Assembly (NCBI GenBank): GCA_934476675.1
Contig: CAKSOE010000027.1
Span: forward strand, 1 to 43,557
Direction of reading: 5' to 3'
DNA from: an uncultured Clostridia bacterium
GTDB taxonomy: Bacteria; Bacillota; Clostridia; UBA1381
DNA length: 43,557 bases
Shown here piece after piece: positions 42,446-43,557 of the stretch. Under the pieces are notes generated by a model. The model saw only the letters and a list, made by a program, of their open reading frames with translations, was not told the origin of the DNA and did not search any database. Each line of letters opens with the position of its first letter. The stretch's first letter is position 1. The position numbers and the translations under genes were made by a program.

Positions 42446-43557
42446 ATGGATATTAAAACATTTTTATCTGCATTTTATTCGGAGAATGATGAAGTTTGCA
42501 TCCGTGTATTCTCGGACCGCAAGGCAGAAGATCCGGAATACAAAGGGAATAAATACACGGAGAAACTGAAAAATATTGATGTTTTGCTCCCGACACTTAA
42601 ACAGCACAACGAAAAACACCGCGGCATATTCTTTGTTGTAAATTTCGGAGGGCATACCGATGAGGAAATAACAAGAATAAATGCACAGTTTGTTGAGATG
42701 GATACCGGAAGTTTTGAGGAGCAGCAGGAGAAAATCAATGCATTTGCTCTCCCGCCGTCAATCGTTGTGAAAACAAGAAAATCACTGCATTGCTACTGGC
42801 TGATGAAGGATGCGGAAGTATCAAAATTCCGTGAAATACAGCTTCGTTTGGTAAAACAATTTGCCGGTGATTCAATGTGTCAGAATGAAAGCCGATGCAT
42901 GAGGATACCGGGGTTTTATCACTCGAAACAGGAGCCGATACTCGTTGATTGTATAAAGTTTGAACCGCAAATTCAGTATACGCAGGCAGAACTGGCTGAA
43001 TACTTGCCGGAAATTAAAATGCCCGATTACAGTGAAGGTTTACGAGCAGAGTTTAACGGCGAGGTCGGCAGCGGTCAAAGGCTTATGGATAAATGTGAGT
43101 TTTGCAGATACTGCAAGGAAAATGCAGCAATGCTTTCAGAACCCGAATGGTATGCTTTTGTTACTAATATGTCGCTTACAAGAGACGGAGCGGAGCTTGT
43201 ACATGAGATTTCAAAGCCGTATCCGAGGTACAGCAAAGCTGAAACCGATGATAAAATCCGTCATGCAATAAATGAGCATAAACCGCATACCTGCCTGTAT
43301 ATACAAGAAAGACTCGGTTTTAAGAACTGTAAAGATTGCAGTGTTAAAGCCCCGGTTGCCTATGCTGTCTTGAGCATGGCGGAACAAGCAGAGGAGCTTG
43401 CCGGCAGTGACATATCCGATGATATGATTTTTGATGATAAGACAATTGAGCTTATGGCATACGCAAAGAAAAATGCTCCTGCGGCATACGGAAAATTCAA
43501 GTTAAAGCTTAAAGGCAAATGCCCGATAAAGGATTTTGAGGCGGCAGTGAATTTTAA
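42446..43557 (+). CDS. AEP-type DNA primase (RepB-primase-like), 3' end outside window
   Basis: An open frame of at least 370 codons from ATG 42446 (AAGGAGG site within the previous gene's end), with no stop to the window edge. The N-terminal ~190 residues resemble archaeo-eukaryotic primases: VEMD with Asp86 (metal), SLH with Ser113 and His115 in KTRKSLHCYW, and the RIPGFYHSK strand. Behind it lies a Cys-rich region (Cys217, 220, 223, then Cys283, 295, 298) with a EPEWYAFV motif typical of phage primase-helicases. The helicase domain would lie past the window. It primes element replication with the PolA nearby. Confidence 0.85.
   Translation, partial: MDIKTFLSAFYSENDEVCIRVFSDRKAEDPEYKGNKYTEKLKNIDVLLPTLKQHNEKHRGIFFVVNFGGHTDEEITRINAQFVEMDTGSFEEQQEKINAFALPPSIVVKTRKSLHCYWLMKDAEVSKFREIQLRLVKQFAGDSMCQNESRCMRIPGFYHSKQEPILVDCIKFEPQIQYTQAELAEYLPEIKMPDYSEGLRAEFNGEVGSGQRLMDKCEFCRYCKENAAMLSEPEWYAFVTNMSLTRDGAELVHEISKPYPRYSKAETDDKIRHAINEHKPHTCLYIQERLGFKNCKDCSVKAPVAYAVLSMAEQAEELAGSDISDDMIFDDKTIELMAYAKKNAPAAYGKFKLKLKGKCPIKDFEAAVNF

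Noticed and set aside
1..43557. CRISPR array
   Set aside because: No series of short, regularly spaced identical repeats was seen; the only large repeat is the coding duplication.

Overview
The window looks like a piece of a low-GC Gram-positive chromosome, most likely a gut-type anaerobic member of the Clostridia. The reasons are strong AGGAGG-type ribosome sites, TTG starts, a YesM/YesN-type two-component pair, carbohydrate ABC permeases, S-layer-homology (SLH) anchoring and A/T-rich spacers. No taxonomic marker was compared, so the genus is left open.

Layout. (1) 1-363: the 3' end of a 5S rRNA, tRNA-Glu(UUC) and a CAU-anticodon tRNA, with short hairpins between them. (2) 493-1185: the 5' half of an ISL3-family transposase, broken. 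(3) 1332-4670, minus strand: an AraC-type response regulator and its membrane sensor kinase. (4) 4908-35947, plus strand: about 31 kb of head-to-tail genes that read as a Gram-positive polysaccharide-utilisation locus. (5) 36039 to the end: a phage-like or integrative-element DNA-replication module, running off the window in a primase gene.

How the locus probably works. The sensor has an extracytoplasmic domain between two membrane segments. It would phosphorylate the regulator, which I infer binds a direct repeat (4760-4800) just upstream of the plus-strand promoter (4800-4828). The operon encodes a cytoplasmic SGNH esterase, a lipoprotein sugar-binding protein with two permeases (no ATPase gene is present), and an SLH-anchored surface protein. 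It also encodes four more exported proteins, including two very large glycosidases of clan GH-A type (GH42-like) with carbohydrate-binding modules. The remaining enzymes have no signal peptide: a beta-propeller sialidase-like protein, a polysaccharide deacetylase, a TIM-barrel glycosidase resembling alpha-glucuronidases, a NAL/DHDPS-type aldolase, an AAC(3)-type N-acetyltransferase, two GH38 alpha-mannosidase homologues and a HAD phosphatase. The natural reading is surface cleavage of an acylated, mannose- and acid-sugar-containing glycan, ABC import of oligosaccharides and cytoplasmic finishing. The substrate is not settled by the sequence.

Most unusual points. One GH38 protein has Thr where the family has the catalytic Asp/zinc ligand. 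A 1,100-bp block is identical between two adjacent secreted-protein genes. Both giant glycosidases carry a binding module inserted into the catalytic barrel. A ~160-residue beta-rich module occurs seven times in three secreted proteins. In the replication module, hairpins sit directly upstream of three ribosome-binding sites.
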